This document shows, one piece after another, positions 8,302 to 16,869 of a stretch of 33,863 nt of DNA. Below the pieces are notes generated by a model. That model was not told where the DNA came from and searched no databases. It saw only the letters and a list, made by a program, of their open reading frames with translations. Position 1 is the first letter of the stretch. Each line of letters starts with the position of its first letter. The position numbers were made by a program, and so were the translations under genes. The stretch lies in contig JAGOQQ010000001.1 of NCBI GenBank assembly GCA_017991395.1, positions 1 through 33,863 of the forward strand, in the 5' to 3' direction. Source of the stretch: Minisyncoccota bacterium. Its GTDB lineage: Bacteria > Patescibacteriota > Minisyncoccia > Phycocordibacterales > UBA9973.

Positions 8302-8607
8302 CTATGATTTTTTCAATTCTTTCTTTTTCTTTGTTGGAGTTTTCTTAGAGAGAACGTTTTTTGTTTTCGCTGAGATGATTCCTTGCTTCACAAGAAAGTT
8401 GTGAACGGTGTCAGAAGTCTTTGCACCATTTTTTATCCAGTGAGTAATTCGATCTTTTTTGAAAATCGCCTCTCCTCCCTTTGGATTATATGAGCCAAGT
8501 ACTTCCAAAAACTTTCCGCTTTTTGTGCTGTTTTTAGAATCGGTAAGAACTACTCGAAACTGAGCTTCGTTCTTGCGACCAATACGTTGTAATCTGATCA
8601 TTAACAT
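8302..8607 (-). CDS. rpsP: 30S ribosomal protein bS16
   Basis: Small-subunit ribosomal protein S16, 101 residues, a 5'-domain 16S rRNA binder. The hallmark N-terminus is MIRLQRIGRKNEAQFRVVLTDS, then LEVLGSYNPKGG and DRITHWIKNGAKTSDTVHNFL. The C-terminal extension is lysine-rich (KKTPTKKKKELKKS). Starts at 8607 (MLMIRL) and 8601 (MIRL) are both possible. A promoter -10 box ends 7 nt from 8607, so the mRNA may be leaderless and begin at 8607. Confidence 0.96.
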   Translation of the reverse strand: MLMIRLQRIGRKNEAQFRVVLTDSKNSTKSGKFLEVLGSYNPKGGEAIFKKDRITHWIKNGAKTSDTVHNFLVKQGIISAKTKNVLSKKTPTKKKKELKKS

Positions 8608-8614
8608 AACGCCC

Positions 8615-8643
8615 ATAGTAACAGAGTATTTGAGTTTTTGCAA
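8615..8643 (-). promoter_or_regulatory. rpsP promoter
   Basis: On the minus strand TTGCAA (8638-8643) and TACTAT (8615-8620) are separated by 17 bp. The -10 box ends only 7 nt before the ATG at 8607. The same TTGCAA -35 box recurs upstream of rpmF and of the pheS operon. Confidence 0.65.
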
Positions 8644-8687
8644 GAGTCTAGCGAGATTGGTCAATTTGTGTTATAAATGAATCACAA

Positions 8688-10682
8688 ATGAACAAAGAAA
8701 CTCCTCGCAAGAAAAGCACAGAAGACCATAATTCGCACAAAAAAGAGAGCGCATTTATACCCACTCAAAATATCACCGGAACACTCACTGTTACCCGAAA
8801 AGGCGGTGGCTTTGTGCGTCCAAGTGATCCAGAGCTCTACAAAAAACTCGAGAAAATAGATATTGAATCAACATTTCTAAACACCGGACTTCACGGTGAC
8901 ACGGTGGAGGTCTTTCTCCATCCTCACAAAAAAGGAATGCCCTACAGTGGCGAAGTCGTCAAAATAATCTCACGCGGAAAATTTGGCTTTTCTGGAGTAC
9001 TCGAAGAAAAAGCGGGTGCATACTTTCTGATTCCAGCTGACAGCAGAATGTACACAAATATTCTCATTCCAAAAGAATCTCTTGGCGGTGCACAAGTCGG
9101 AGAGAAAGTATTTGGCATAATTACAAAATGGGAAAATCGTCACACAGTACCACTTGGAGAAATCACTCACGTTCTCGGAAAAAAAGGTGACAACAATGCC
9201 GAAATGCTCGCTATCGCACTTGAAAAAGGATTTGATGAGACCTTCCCTAGCGATGTCGTCGCTGAAGCACATGCACTTCAAGTCCCTATTTCAGATGAAG
9301 AAATTAGAAGTCGGCGTGATTTTCGAAGCGTTACCACATTTACTGTTGACCCAGTCGATGCAAAAGATTTTGACGATGCACTTTCATTCAAAGATTTGAA
9401 AGATGGTACATATGAAATCGGAATCCATATCGCTGATGTATCACACTATGTCCGTCTGGGTACACGACTTGATGAAGAAGCGCGAAAACGTGCGACATCG
9501 GTATATCTCGTCGACCGCACAATCCCCATGCTTCCGGAAGCACTTTCAAATGATTTGTGTAGTCTCAATCCAAACACTGACAAGCTCACCATGAGTGCGG
9601 TATTTGTAATGGACGGTAATGGTGTAATAAAAGATGAATGGTACGGACGTACAATCATCCACTCAGACAAAAGATTTTCATACGAAGAAGCGCAAGAAAT
9701 TCTCGACAACGGCGAAGGACTCTACCACAGTGAACTTTCTATTTTAAACTCTATTGCAAAAAAACTCACCACAAAGCGTTTTGAAATGGGAGCGATTTCG
9801 CTTGATCAAGATGAAGTGAGATTTACACTCGACGACAAGGGTGTCCCTGTTGATGTCTACCGAAAAGTACGCGGAGACACAAACAGAATGATTGAAGAGT
9901 TCATGCTTATTGCAAACAGAAAAGTTGCGGAGCATATTGGTAAAACAAAAAAGGGTGAAGAAGAAAAAGTATTCGTATACCGAATTCACGACAAACCAAG
10001 CAAAGAGAGACTCGACGCGCTTGTCTTTTTTCTCAAATCACTCGGATACAATCTTCCATTAAAAAACGGCGAAGTGTCACCAAAGGCATTGAATGCGCTC
10101 ATTCACTCGCTCGAAGGAAAACCCGAAAAAGAAACCATCCACACAGTGATTATTCGCTCTATGGCAAAGGCTATATATTCTACAAAAAATATCGGTCACT
10201 TTGGACTCGCCTTTTCATTTTATACACACTTCACCTCACCTATCAGACGCTATCCTGACGTCGTCGTACACAGACTCCTCGATGAATACCTTCATGGTCA
10301 TTCGATCAAAAAATCTTCATGGAAAGAATACGAGGATGTATCGCTCTTTTCATCACGCCGTGAAAAAGAAGCATCCGACGCAGAACGTGGGAGTATCAAA
10401 TACAAACAAGTTGAATATATGTCTACTCGCATTGGACAAGTTTTTGATGGTGTTATCACTGGAATTACAGAATGGGGACTCTATGTCGAAGAAAAAAATA
10501 CTAAATGTGAAGGAATGATTCGATTCAAAGATCTCCCTGGAGATTTCTACGAATTTGACCCGAAACATATGACACTTGTTGGAAAGAAAAGTAAAAAGAA
10601 ATTTCGACTTGGTGATGGACTCAAAATCAAAGTATCAAACGCAGATTTGGAACATCAAATTATTGACTACGCGCCTGCCTAA
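8688..10682 (+). CDS. rnr: Ribonuclease R
   Basis: A 664-residue processive 3'-5' exoribonuclease of the RNase II/R family that degrades structured RNA and takes part in rRNA and tmRNA quality control. It has an N-terminal cold-shock-like RNA-binding region (about 25-160), an RNB catalytic core from about 205, and a C-terminal S1 domain (about 585-660). The catalytic Mg-binding cluster DPVDAKDFDDAL is at 221-232. Other RNB motifs are IGIHIADVSHYV, RATSVYLVDRTIPMLP, FMLIANRKVAEHI and HFTSPIRRYPDVVVHRLL. It is shorter than E. coli RNase R (813) because the N-terminal helix-turn-helix and the basic tail are missing. A -10-like TATAAA (8672-8677) lies 10 nt before the ATG. Two CapA-like genes follow within 7 bp each, suggesting one operon. 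Confidence 0.96.
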   Translation: MNKETPRKKSTEDHNSHKKESAFIPTQNITGTLTVTRKGGGFVRPSDPELYKKLEKIDIESTFLNTGLHGDTVEVFLHPHKKGMPYSGEVVKIISRGKFGFSGVLEEKAGAYFLIPADSRMYTNILIPKESLGGAQVGEKVFGIITKWENRHTVPLGEITHVLGKKGDNNAEMLAIALEKGFDETFPSDVVAEAHALQVPISDEEIRSRRDFRSVTTFTVDPVDAKDFDDALSFKDLKDGTYEIGIHIADVSHYVRLGTRLDEEARKRATSVYLVDRTIPMLPEALSNDLCSLNPNTDKLTMSAVFVMDGNGVIKDEWYGRTIIHSDKRFSYEEAQEILDNGEGLYHSELSILNSIAKKLTTKRFEMGAISLDQDEVRFTLDDKGVPVDVYRKVRGDTNRMIEEFMLIANRKVAEHIGKTKKGEEEKVFVYRIHDKPSKERLDALVFFLKSLGYNLPLKNGEVSPKALNALIHSLEGKPEKETIHTVIIRSMAKAIYSTKNIGHFGLAFSFYTHFTSPIRRYPDVVVHRLLDEYLHGHSIKKSSWKEYEDVSLFSSRREKEASDAERGSIKYKQVEYMSTRIGQVFDGVITGITEWGLYVEEKNTKCEGMIRFKDLPGDFYEFDPKHMTLVGKKSKKKFRLGDGLKIKVSNADLEHQIIDYAPA

Positions 10683-10685
10683 TTC

Positions 10686-11831
10686 ATGAACAATGAAATT
10701 CAAAAAATAATACGTAGTGGATTCTTTGTGGTACTCGTATTGATCTCGGGTTTTTTTATGTCGCACGTGGCACTCGCACTCAAGGTGGCACTCGAACCTG
10801 AGCAAGTCGCGTCTGTCGCACTCTCTCAAAATCGTCCACAAGATGAAATGGTGCTCGGTGAAAACTCACTCGGGAAAATAACAATTGGATTTGTTGGCGA
10901 TATTGCACCCGCTCACAGAGAAAACGAATTTGAAATCAAAAACTTTTTTGCCCACGTAGAGACTCACCTACAGGCTCCGGATATTATGGTTGGAAATTTG
11001 GAAGGAACATTTTCAATGATGGGTACTCCAAAATGCGATGAATCAATCAGTGGATGTTATCTTTTTTCTGGTACTCAAGAATTTCTCGACGAAATAACAA
11101 ATAGCGGATTCGATGTACTCTCTCTCGCCAACAACCATGCGTACGATTATGGCAAAGAAGGATTTGATGAGACAAAGAGAGTCATAGCCCAAAATGGATT
11201 GCTCGCTGTTGGTGACAAAGACAGTATTGGATACAAAAGATTTGGCGACACAATGGTCGCATTTGTGGGCGCAACCTCATACTACTGGTCTCCTTCTTTG
11301 ATTGAAATCGATAGTCTCATTGCACAAATTCACGAAGCCCGAGAAAATGCAGATATTGTAATTGTGGTATTTCATGGTGGAGGCGAAGGTAGAGATTTTA
11401 CACATACACCAAATGAGACCGAGTGGTACATGGGAGAAAATCGTGGTGACCTTCGAATGATGGCGCGTCGTTCAATCGATGAAGGCGCTGACCTGATTTT
11501 GGGTTCTGGTCCTCATGTCCTTCGTGGAATGGAAGTATACAAACAACGTCTGATTGCATACTCACTTGGAAATTTTGCATTCTCTGGTACAAAAACAATT
11601 AGTCAAAAAGATATACTTGGTATTTCAGCGATTCTCAATGTTGAACTTTTGAAAAATGGTGAGTTTGATAGTGGTACACTCGTACCGATTCAAATTACTT
11701 CTCAAGGAATGCCAATGCTTGATCCAGAAAAAACCGCGCTCAAAATGGTTCAAACACTATCCCAAGAAGACTTCACCTATACAGGTGTACACATTGATGA
11801 GAATGGTGGTATTTTTATTCCCGCAAACTAA
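10686..11831 (+). CDS. CapA/PgsA-family metallophosphatase, first copy
   Basis: A 381-residue extracytoplasmic protein of the CapA (PGA_cap) family, related to calcineurin-like phosphoesterases and to the PgsA subunit of poly-gamma-glutamate synthesis. An N-terminal hydrophobic helix (about 12-32, FFVVLVLISGFFMSHVALAL) is a signal peptide or anchor. The metal-site motifs are GDI (71-73), NLEG (104-107), ANNHAYDYG (148-156), VFHGGGEG, GPHVLRG and YSLGNFAFSG. It starts 3 bp after rnr. No pgsB/pgsC-type partner is present, so an actual role in polymer synthesis is not shown. A role in envelope or peptidoglycan-linked phosphoester or peptide hydrolysis is an inference. The two cysteines at about 117 and 124 may form a disulphide. 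Confidence 0.87.
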   Translation: MNNEIQKIIRSGFFVVLVLISGFFMSHVALALKVALEPEQVASVALSQNRPQDEMVLGENSLGKITIGFVGDIAPAHRENEFEIKNFFAHVETHLQAPDIMVGNLEGTFSMMGTPKCDESISGCYLFSGTQEFLDEITNSGFDVLSLANNHAYDYGKEGFDETKRVIAQNGLLAVGDKDSIGYKRFGDTMVAFVGATSYYWSPSLIEIDSLIAQIHEARENADIVIVVFHGGGEGRDFTHTPNETEWYMGENRGDLRMMARRSIDEGADLILGSGPHVLRGMEVYKQRLIAYSLGNFAFSGTKTISQKDILGISAILNVELLKNGEFDSGTLVPIQITSQGMPMLDPEKTALKMVQTLSQEDFTYTGVHIDENGGIFIPAN

Positions 11832-11837
11832 TTCATT

Positions 11838-12833
11838 ATGAAGAAAATTTTTCCTGCTCTTGTATTTGCATTCACCACAACCACATTAGGAGTGGTGAGT
11901 ATATTTCCTGATACACTTACCTATACTCAATCATCCGAAATTGAAAAAGTACCCGAAAAGAAAGTGGATGTTCCTATCACAATTATCTTTTTTGGTGATG
12001 GAATGTTTGACCGTGGTGTAAAAAATTCGGTAAGAAAAAATTTTAATGATGATTTCAATCAGCTTTTTGTGAACCTTCCTGAAATAAAAACATATGATAT
12101 CGCATTTCTTAATCTTGAAGGTCCAATATCTCTAAACGGAAGAAATGTGGGTAGTAAATATTCGTTTCGATTTGAACCGCGCGTGGCACAAGCGCTAAGC
12201 TCGGCGGGATTCGACATTGTATCGTCTGCCAACAATCACATGGGCGACTGGACAGTGACGGCATTCAAAGATACACTCACTCATCTCACCGACAACAACA
12301 TCAAATTCACTGGTGGGGGTATGACAAAAATGGATGCGGAATCCCCTACCATTATTTCAGTTCGTGGAAAAAATATTGGATTTCTCGGATTTACTGACGT
12401 TGGACCTGCTTGGCTCGAAGCAAAAGAAAGTACTCCCGGAATACTTCTTGCAAGCGACCCGAGATTTTCTGAAATTATTTCTACTGCAAAATCGCAAGTC
12501 GACTTCCTGATTGTTTCTTTCCATTGGGGTGATGAATATGTAGTGCACAGCACTCGACAAACCACCCTTGCACACACCGCAATAGACAATGGTGCAGATG
12601 CAATCATCGGACACCATCCGCACGTTGAACAAGCAACCGAATGGTATAAAGAAAAGTTTATTGCATACTCACTTGGAAATTTTGTATTTGATCAATACTT
12701 CAGTCCTGAGACAATGAATGGACTTGCGATTGAACTCAGTCTTTCACAAGATACCAATCTTTATACTGTAAAAAAATTTGATGTATCGCTTTCAAAATAC
12801 TATCAGCCTCAAAGTCTTGTTGAAAGAATATAA
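11838..12833 (+). CDS. CapA/PgsA-family metallophosphatase, second copy
   Basis: A 331-residue paralogue of the preceding gene, 6 bp downstream. It has an N-terminal signal peptide (MKKIFPALVFAFTTTTLGVVS) followed by the same motif order: FFGDGMFDRG (about 51-60), NLEGP (92-96), ANNHMGDWT (131-139), SFHWGDEY, GHHPHVEQ and YSLGNFVFDQ. This copy keeps the canonical GHHPHV motif, whereas the first copy has GPHV, so it is nearer to the family norm and the two may differ in substrate. Its last 42 bp overlap the convergent minus-strand gene ending at 12792. Confidence 0.88.
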   Translation: MKKIFPALVFAFTTTTLGVVSIFPDTLTYTQSSEIEKVPEKKVDVPITIIFFGDGMFDRGVKNSVRKNFNDDFNQLFVNLPEIKTYDIAFLNLEGPISLNGRNVGSKYSFRFEPRVAQALSSAGFDIVSSANNHMGDWTVTAFKDTLTHLTDNNIKFTGGGMTKMDAESPTIISVRGKNIGFLGFTDVGPAWLEAKESTPGILLASDPRFSEIISTAKSQVDFLIVSFHWGDEYVVHSTRQTTLAHTAIDNGADAIIGHHPHVEQATEWYKEKFIAYSLGNFVFDQYFSPETMNGLAIELSLSQDTNLYTVKKFDVSLSKYYQPQSLVERI

Positions 12834-13358
12834 AAAAACCGCAGAGAAGTTCTCTGCAGTACGCGATGCGTTTTTGTTTTTAAACTTAAACTGGTTTCCT
12901 TGAATTGGTCGGGTTCCCCACACCGGTGTATATTTCTCATCGGCAATGAGTACATAGATATCACCCACCTTCACTGCAAAATAATTGCCTTGAATTGATC
13001 TTTTTTCAAGTGTACTACCTTGTAATGCACTTTCGGATTGTACTTTTGGTACATATCCTTTTACTTGCACAATCTCTGCGTCCTCCAACAAATCAACAAG
13101 TGCCGAATCCGACATTGAAAGGTACGTAGAATCCTCGAGCGATTTCATCAGAGAAATTCTCAGTAATTCCAAATACTTTTTATCAGGTGAATTTTGGAGC
13201 GACTGCTTCCAGTTGGAAATATTCTTAGCTCCAACTGGATTTCGGAATGTATCATTAAACACCATCATTACTGTAATCATAACCACCACAGCGACAATTA
13301 GTGCACCAAGTGCAGATCCAATACTTTTGTCTTTTTCGGAAGGAGTGAGAGTGCTCAT
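12792..13358 (-). CDS. Single-pass membrane protein of unknown function
   Basis: A 188-residue protein I do not recognise. One membrane helix is at about residues 15-34 (ALGALIVAVVVMITVMMVF), followed by an extracytoplasmic domain with an alpha-helical part (SDSALVDLLEDAEI) and a beta-like part ending VGDIYVLIADEKYTPVWGT. The reading frame continues through the terminator hairpin at 12841-12857 and stops inside the convergent gene. A one-base shift near 12890 would instead end the protein immediately after RPIQGNQ, so the true 3' end is uncertain. The promoter is at 13385-13413 and there is no Shine-Dalgarno motif. Confidence 0.7.
   Translation of the reverse strand: MSTLTPSEKDKSIGSALGALIVAVVVMITVMMVFNDTFRNPVGAKNISNWKQSLQNSPDKKYLELLRISLMKSLEDSTYLSMSDSALVDLLEDAEIVQVKGYVPKVQSESALQGSTLEKRSIQGNYFAVKVGDIYVLIADEKYTPVWGTRPIQGNQFKFKNKNASRTAENFSAVFLYSFNKTLRLIVF
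12832..12857 (-). terminator. Intrinsic terminator inside the 3' end of the minus-strand frame
   Basis: GCAGAGA and TCTCTGC form a 7-bp stem (12841-12857). On the minus strand it is followed by GG and a run of seven T (12833-12839). It precedes the stop codon of the gene it should serve, which is odd. Confidence 0.75.
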
Positions 13359-13384
13359 ATTTTTTTGTTTTTAGGTTTGTATCG

Positions 13385-13413
13385 AGAATACAGCTTTTGA
13401 AACAATTAGTCAA
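13385..13413 (-). promoter_or_regulatory. Promoter of the 188-residue membrane gene
   Basis: On the minus strand TTGACT (13408-13413) and TATTCT (13385-13390) are separated by 17 bp. The -35 box overlaps the end of the T-tract of the preceding terminator. Confidence 0.65.
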
Positions 13414-13447
13414 AAAAAAAAGAGCCGTTTGCTTTCGCAAACGGCTC
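13411..13447 (-). terminator. Strong intrinsic terminator after the lipoprotein-like gene
   Basis: GAGCCGTTTGC and GCAAACGGCTC form a perfect 11-bp stem with loop TTTC (13422-13447). On the minus strand it is followed by ten T. Confidence 0.92.
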
Positions 13448-13463
13448 AAACACAGAACATGAC

Positions 13464-14255
13464 TTACTTCTTATCTTCCTTATTATCCGTCGCCTGATCA
13501 GAAGGTGCTGACTTCTCAGTCTCAGTCTTCTTTTCTTTCTCTACCGGCTTTTTGGCGGAATTTTTCAAATGGAGTTCGTGACCATTTGTCCTGTAATCCA
13601 ATTCTGTTGTACCGGTTTCTTGCATTGTCTTCATAAGATTTTGCAGATGAGTTACTATTTCCTGATGACCAGGATTTGCAGGCGTTGGTGTAGGTGTCGG
13701 ACTCGGCGTTGGTGGATTTCCACCAGAACCTGGGTTTACGGCAGCTGCAGCTCCAGGAGCGGCAGATGTAACAGATGTCGCACCCCTTGCTTTCCAAGGT
13801 TGTTGATTGAGCAACCACCAGAGAATCCAAGCAACTATCGCAAACATCAGAATCGCCAACAAAAATGCTGCAAAATCCTCTAACCATCCCCACGAACTCG
13901 AAATCGGTGTCGGGGCTGAAAACGAAGGTTCTGTTGTTTCAACAGTAGGCTCAATTCCCGGCATGTAGATGTATCCAATTTCATTCAAGGAATCATCAGA
14001 CAGAAATACTGACTCTGTATCTGCTACAGATACCAATTTTGGATCAGAGCCAAGATATTTATCATGCGTCAATCTCTTTCCTGAACCGCATGCATAACGC
14101 GGTGCGGTGAGCGGAGTCTCAACGATAATTGATGTATCCGCAATTGCTGTTACTGTAATTCCAGGACCCTTTTGAAGGTTTCCTGATTCTGATCCGCAAG
14201 ATGCGAACAACATTGCAATAAGGACGCCGAGCATCCAGAGGAAGTCTTTTTTCAT
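13464..14255 (-). CDS. Lipoprotein-like membrane protein with proline-rich linker
   Basis: A 263-residue protein I do not recognise. The N-terminus is a lipoprotein-type signal ending FASC, with Cys20 the likely lipidation site. Residues 21-125 form an extracytoplasmic region with a second cysteine at 56. A strong tryptophan-rich membrane helix is at about 126-149 (FLLAILMFAIVAWILWWLL). Then come an alanine/glycine stretch, a PTPSPTPTPTP linker (about 181-192), a helix (EIVTHLQNLMKTMQETG), and a very charged tail rich in K, E, D and T. If both predictions hold, the protein is tethered by lipid at one end and by a helix in the middle, with a cytoplasmic tail. It has its own strong promoter and terminator. 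Confidence 0.8.
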   Translation of the reverse strand: MKKDFLWMLGVLIAMLFASCGSESGNLQKGPGITVTAIADTSIIVETPLTAPRYACGSGKRLTHDKYLGSDPKLVSVADTESVFLSDDSLNEIGYIYMPGIEPTVETTEPSFSAPTPISSSWGWLEDFAAFLLAILMFAIVAWILWWLLNQQPWKARGATSVTSAAPGAAAAVNPGSGGNPPTPSPTPTPTPANPGHQEIVTHLQNLMKTMQETGTTELDYRTNGHELHLKNSAKKPVEKEKKTETEKSAPSDQATDNKEDKK

Positions 14256-14282
14256 ATAAGAAGTTTGTTAAGGTTTGAGTAT

Positions 14283-14311
14283 ATTGTATCACATATACTA
14301 TACTTTGTCAA
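14283..14311 (-). promoter_or_regulatory. Promoter of the lipoprotein-like gene
   Basis: On the minus strand TTGACA (14306-14311) and TACAAT (14283-14288) are separated by 17 bp, giving a leader of about 20 nt before the ATG at 14255. Confidence 0.8.
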
Positions 14312-14315
14312 TATA

Positions 14316-14341
14316 CCAAAAACACCCTATTTCTAGGGTGT
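14316..14341 (-). terminator. Intrinsic terminator after smc
   Basis: ACACCCTA and TAGGGTGT form a perfect 8-bp stem (14322-14341) with a 4-nt loop, followed on the minus strand by a short T run. It is 8 bp beyond the smc stop. Confidence 0.8.
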
Positions 14342-14349
14342 CTTCTATG

Positions 14350-16605
14350 CTATTTCGCAACCTTCACTGCTTCATCAAACTGTATTGAGAGGAGCTTTGA
14401 GCCTCCATCTGCACCCACAGTGACACCATAGAGGACATCCGCTCGAGACATTGTCTCGCGATTGTGAGTGACTACGAGAAGCTGTGAGAATTCTGAAAGT
14501 CGCTCTATCATATCTCCATATCGTCTAGAATTCGCTTCGTCGAGCGCAGCATCCGTCTCGTCGAGCACAAGAAATGGCGGTGGATTGACTTGTGTGATTG
14601 CAAAAAGAAGTGCGATTGATGTCAGTGATCTCTCACCTCCAGAGAGCATTGAAAGTTCTTTTACCTTCTTTTGCGGAAGAGAGACATTGATATCGATTCC
14701 ATGTTCAAACACTTCTTCTTCTGCTTCAACATCACTCATTTCTTCTTCATCTTCACCTTTCTTTTTCTTTTTAGATTCCGCAACAAGTGAGAGGAACGCT
14801 GTTCCTCCTCCAAACATCACACTGAAAAATGTTTGGAACTCTTTGTTGATTTTGTCGATTCCACCTTTAAATTCATGATCAAGCTTTTCTTTGAGCTCAC
14901 GGATGAGTGATTCTAATGATTCCATACTTGATGTCAAATCCTCCACTTCTTTTGACAAGAAGCTGTCTCGCTCTGTGACATCTTTGTATTCTGTAATCAC
15001 ATCGCCTCCACCTCCTGCGCCCACATCTTCGAGCTTAATTTTTATTCGTTCAATTTTCCGACGTCGCTCTTCTTGGAGTGTATCTGTGTCATCTTTATTT
15101 ATTTCAAGATTTTTGTACGAAAGTACACTTTGCCCAATAAGTACTGATGCCTCACGCACTTCTTCCACAAAACGTTGCTCGCGCGATTCCAACTGTTCCC
15201 TTCGCACAGAAAGCAAAGTCTTTTCTGAGACGAGCTCATTTTTCTTCATCATTATCTCGTATCGGGCACGATCTTTTTCTCGATTTTTTTCAGATTGCTC
15301 GCGCGTGAGTGCGTCGATTTGTGCAATTTCTGACGAGAGTGATTGTTCTTTTTGAGAAAGGGTGTGAACCTCTTTTGAAATTTGCTCATGTGAAGTACGG
15401 AGTTCACCTAAGACATCTTTTTGTGTATTTTCAGAAAGTGATTCTCCTGATACTACTTCTTCAGAGATTATTCGCTTGAGTGAATCTTTGAGAGATCGTA
15501 GTGTTGAAAGAAGTGCCTCTGTAGAATGCAGACTGCTATCAGACAATGAGTGTTCAATATCATCAATGAGTCGCACCACATCATTTCTACCCACGACAAA
15601 TGATTCTTTGTGTTCCACCACTTTTGGTGATGACACTTCAAGTTCTTTCATTTCAATCATTCCCTCGAGACGTCCAAGCTTTCGTGTGAGTTCATCAATT
15701 GCACGGCGTACTTCATCGAGTTCACGACTTTTTTCATTTCGTTCTTGATTTGTTTCTTGCGCTGACGTAGATGATTCTGCAACTGACACATCAGAAAGTG
15801 CAGTATCAAATTCATCAAGTTTTGCGTGAAGTATTTTTTCTTCTTCGACAAGAGAATGTTTTATTGTACGAATAGATTCTTCTTCCCGTTTCAAATACTC
15901 TCCATAGAGTGTCTCGAGCTCATTTCGCATTGATTCAGCTTTTTCAATCTTCTCTACTTGTTTTTTGAGGTACACAATATGTGGCGCAATTTCACGACGA
16001 AGCAATCCAACTTCTTTGATGTTGGCACGTGTGCGTTCGAGTTTGCGTTCGCTTTCTTTGAGACGATACTGATACACCTTGAGTCCGAGTGCGTCTTCAA
16101 TCATTTGTCGTCGGTCTTTTGAAGATGCAGAAAGTATTCGGTCTGCTTCACCCTGTGAGATGATATGGTGGCCCGATGATCCAATATGCACACGTGAAAG
16201 AATCTCAAGTACATCCTTGAGTCTCACCTCACTTCCGTTTACTAGATACTTGTTTCCACCATCAGCATACACTTCTCTTGAAATAACAATTTCATCAAAA
16301 TCAAGTTTGAGGCTGTCGGAAAGCTGACCTTCGGTGAAAATTCTTTTTTTATTATCAAATACGATAGACACTGATGCACGAGAAAGTTTCGCAAGTACTT
16401 TTGAACCCTTAAAGATGAGGTCAGAGCCACTTTTTCCACGAAGAGATTTCATTGACTGTTCCCCAAGTACAAAACGAATTGCTTCAACTACATTAGACTT
16501 ACCTGAGCCGTTTGGTCCCACAATTGCAGTCACCGAAGAAGTGAAATCAAGTTTTGATTTCTTGGCAAATGATTTAAACCCTGCAATCTCTAAGCTTTTG
16601 AGCAT
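14350..16605 (-). CDS. smc: Short SMC-type chromosome segregation ATPase
   Basis: An SMC-family ABC ATPase of 751 residues, against about 1150-1200 for canonical bacterial SMC. The N-terminal head has FKSFAKKSKLDF and Walker A GPNGSGKSN (30-38). The C-terminal head has the signature LSGGERSL (654-661), Walker B FLVLDETDAALDE (678-690) and the H-loop VVTHNRETM. Between them are two coiled-coil stretches (about 170-320 and 370-575) joined by a region without the usual globular hinge of about 150 residues. The C-terminal head carries a charged insertion (KKKKKGEDEEEMSDVEAEEE). rnc and smc are adjacent, as in many bacteria. No scpA or scpB is in the window. The N-terminus fits SMC better than SbcC or RecN. 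Confidence 0.9.
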   Translation of the reverse strand: MLKSLEIAGFKSFAKKSKLDFTSSVTAIVGPNGSGKSNVVEAIRFVLGEQSMKSLRGKSGSDLIFKGSKVLAKLSRASVSIVFDNKKRIFTEGQLSDSLKLDFDEIVISREVYADGGNKYLVNGSEVRLKDVLEILSRVHIGSSGHHIISQGEADRILSASSKDRRQMIEDALGLKVYQYRLKESERKLERTRANIKEVGLLRREIAPHIVYLKKQVEKIEKAESMRNELETLYGEYLKREEESIRTIKHSLVEEEKILHAKLDEFDTALSDVSVAESSTSAQETNQERNEKSRELDEVRRAIDELTRKLGRLEGMIEMKELEVSSPKVVEHKESFVVGRNDVVRLIDDIEHSLSDSSLHSTEALLSTLRSLKDSLKRIISEEVVSGESLSENTQKDVLGELRTSHEQISKEVHTLSQKEQSLSSEIAQIDALTREQSEKNREKDRARYEIMMKKNELVSEKTLLSVRREQLESREQRFVEEVREASVLIGQSVLSYKNLEINKDDTDTLQEERRRKIERIKIKLEDVGAGGGGDVITEYKDVTERDSFLSKEVEDLTSSMESLESLIRELKEKLDHEFKGGIDKINKEFQTFFSVMFGGGTAFLSLVAESKKKKKGEDEEEMSDVEAEEEVFEHGIDINVSLPQKKVKELSMLSGGERSLTSIALLFAITQVNPPPFLVLDETDAALDEANSRRYGDMIERLSEFSQLLVVTHNRETMSRADVLYGVTVGADGGSKLLSIQFDEAVKVAK

Positions 16606-16674
16606 GTGATATTATTTTACTTTAAAAATGCAAAATTTTCTAGTTGGTAAACTCTCCTCAATTTCCGACTTGGT

Positions 16675-16703
16675 AAAAAATAAAATAGCATTTTATAATG
16701 CTA
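16675..16703 (-). terminator. Candidate terminator between rnc and smc
   Basis: TAGCATT and AATGCTA form a 7-bp stem (16686-16703) with loop TTAT, followed on the minus strand by TTTTATTTTTT. If active, smc needs its own start signal downstream. Confidence 0.6.
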
Positions 16704-16737
16704 GTTTAAATTTCTGAGTTCTCTTTGAATAACAGTT

Positions 16738-16787
16738 TTACCCCTCCGCCCTTCGGGCACCTCCCCTCTATGGGAGGCTTCAATTCA
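16738..16787. repeat. Dispersed GC-rich palindromic repeat, intact copy
   Basis: The 25 bp at 16738-16762 (TTACCCCTCCGCCCTTCGGG then CACCT) recur exactly at 29929-29953. This copy contains two hairpins, GCCC/GGGC and CCTCCC/GGGAGG, and ends CTTCAATTC. The surrounding 250-bp gap (16606-16869) otherwise holds only low-complexity words such as AAGACTAGTGACTAAGGACT. I see no gene there. Confidence 0.7.
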
Positions 16788-16869
16788 CCAAAGCCTAAAG
16801 ACTAGTGACTAAGGACTGTATTCTTTCCGCGTCTTGTCAGCGTTTAGTCTGCGTAAGTCCGCGTCAAAA

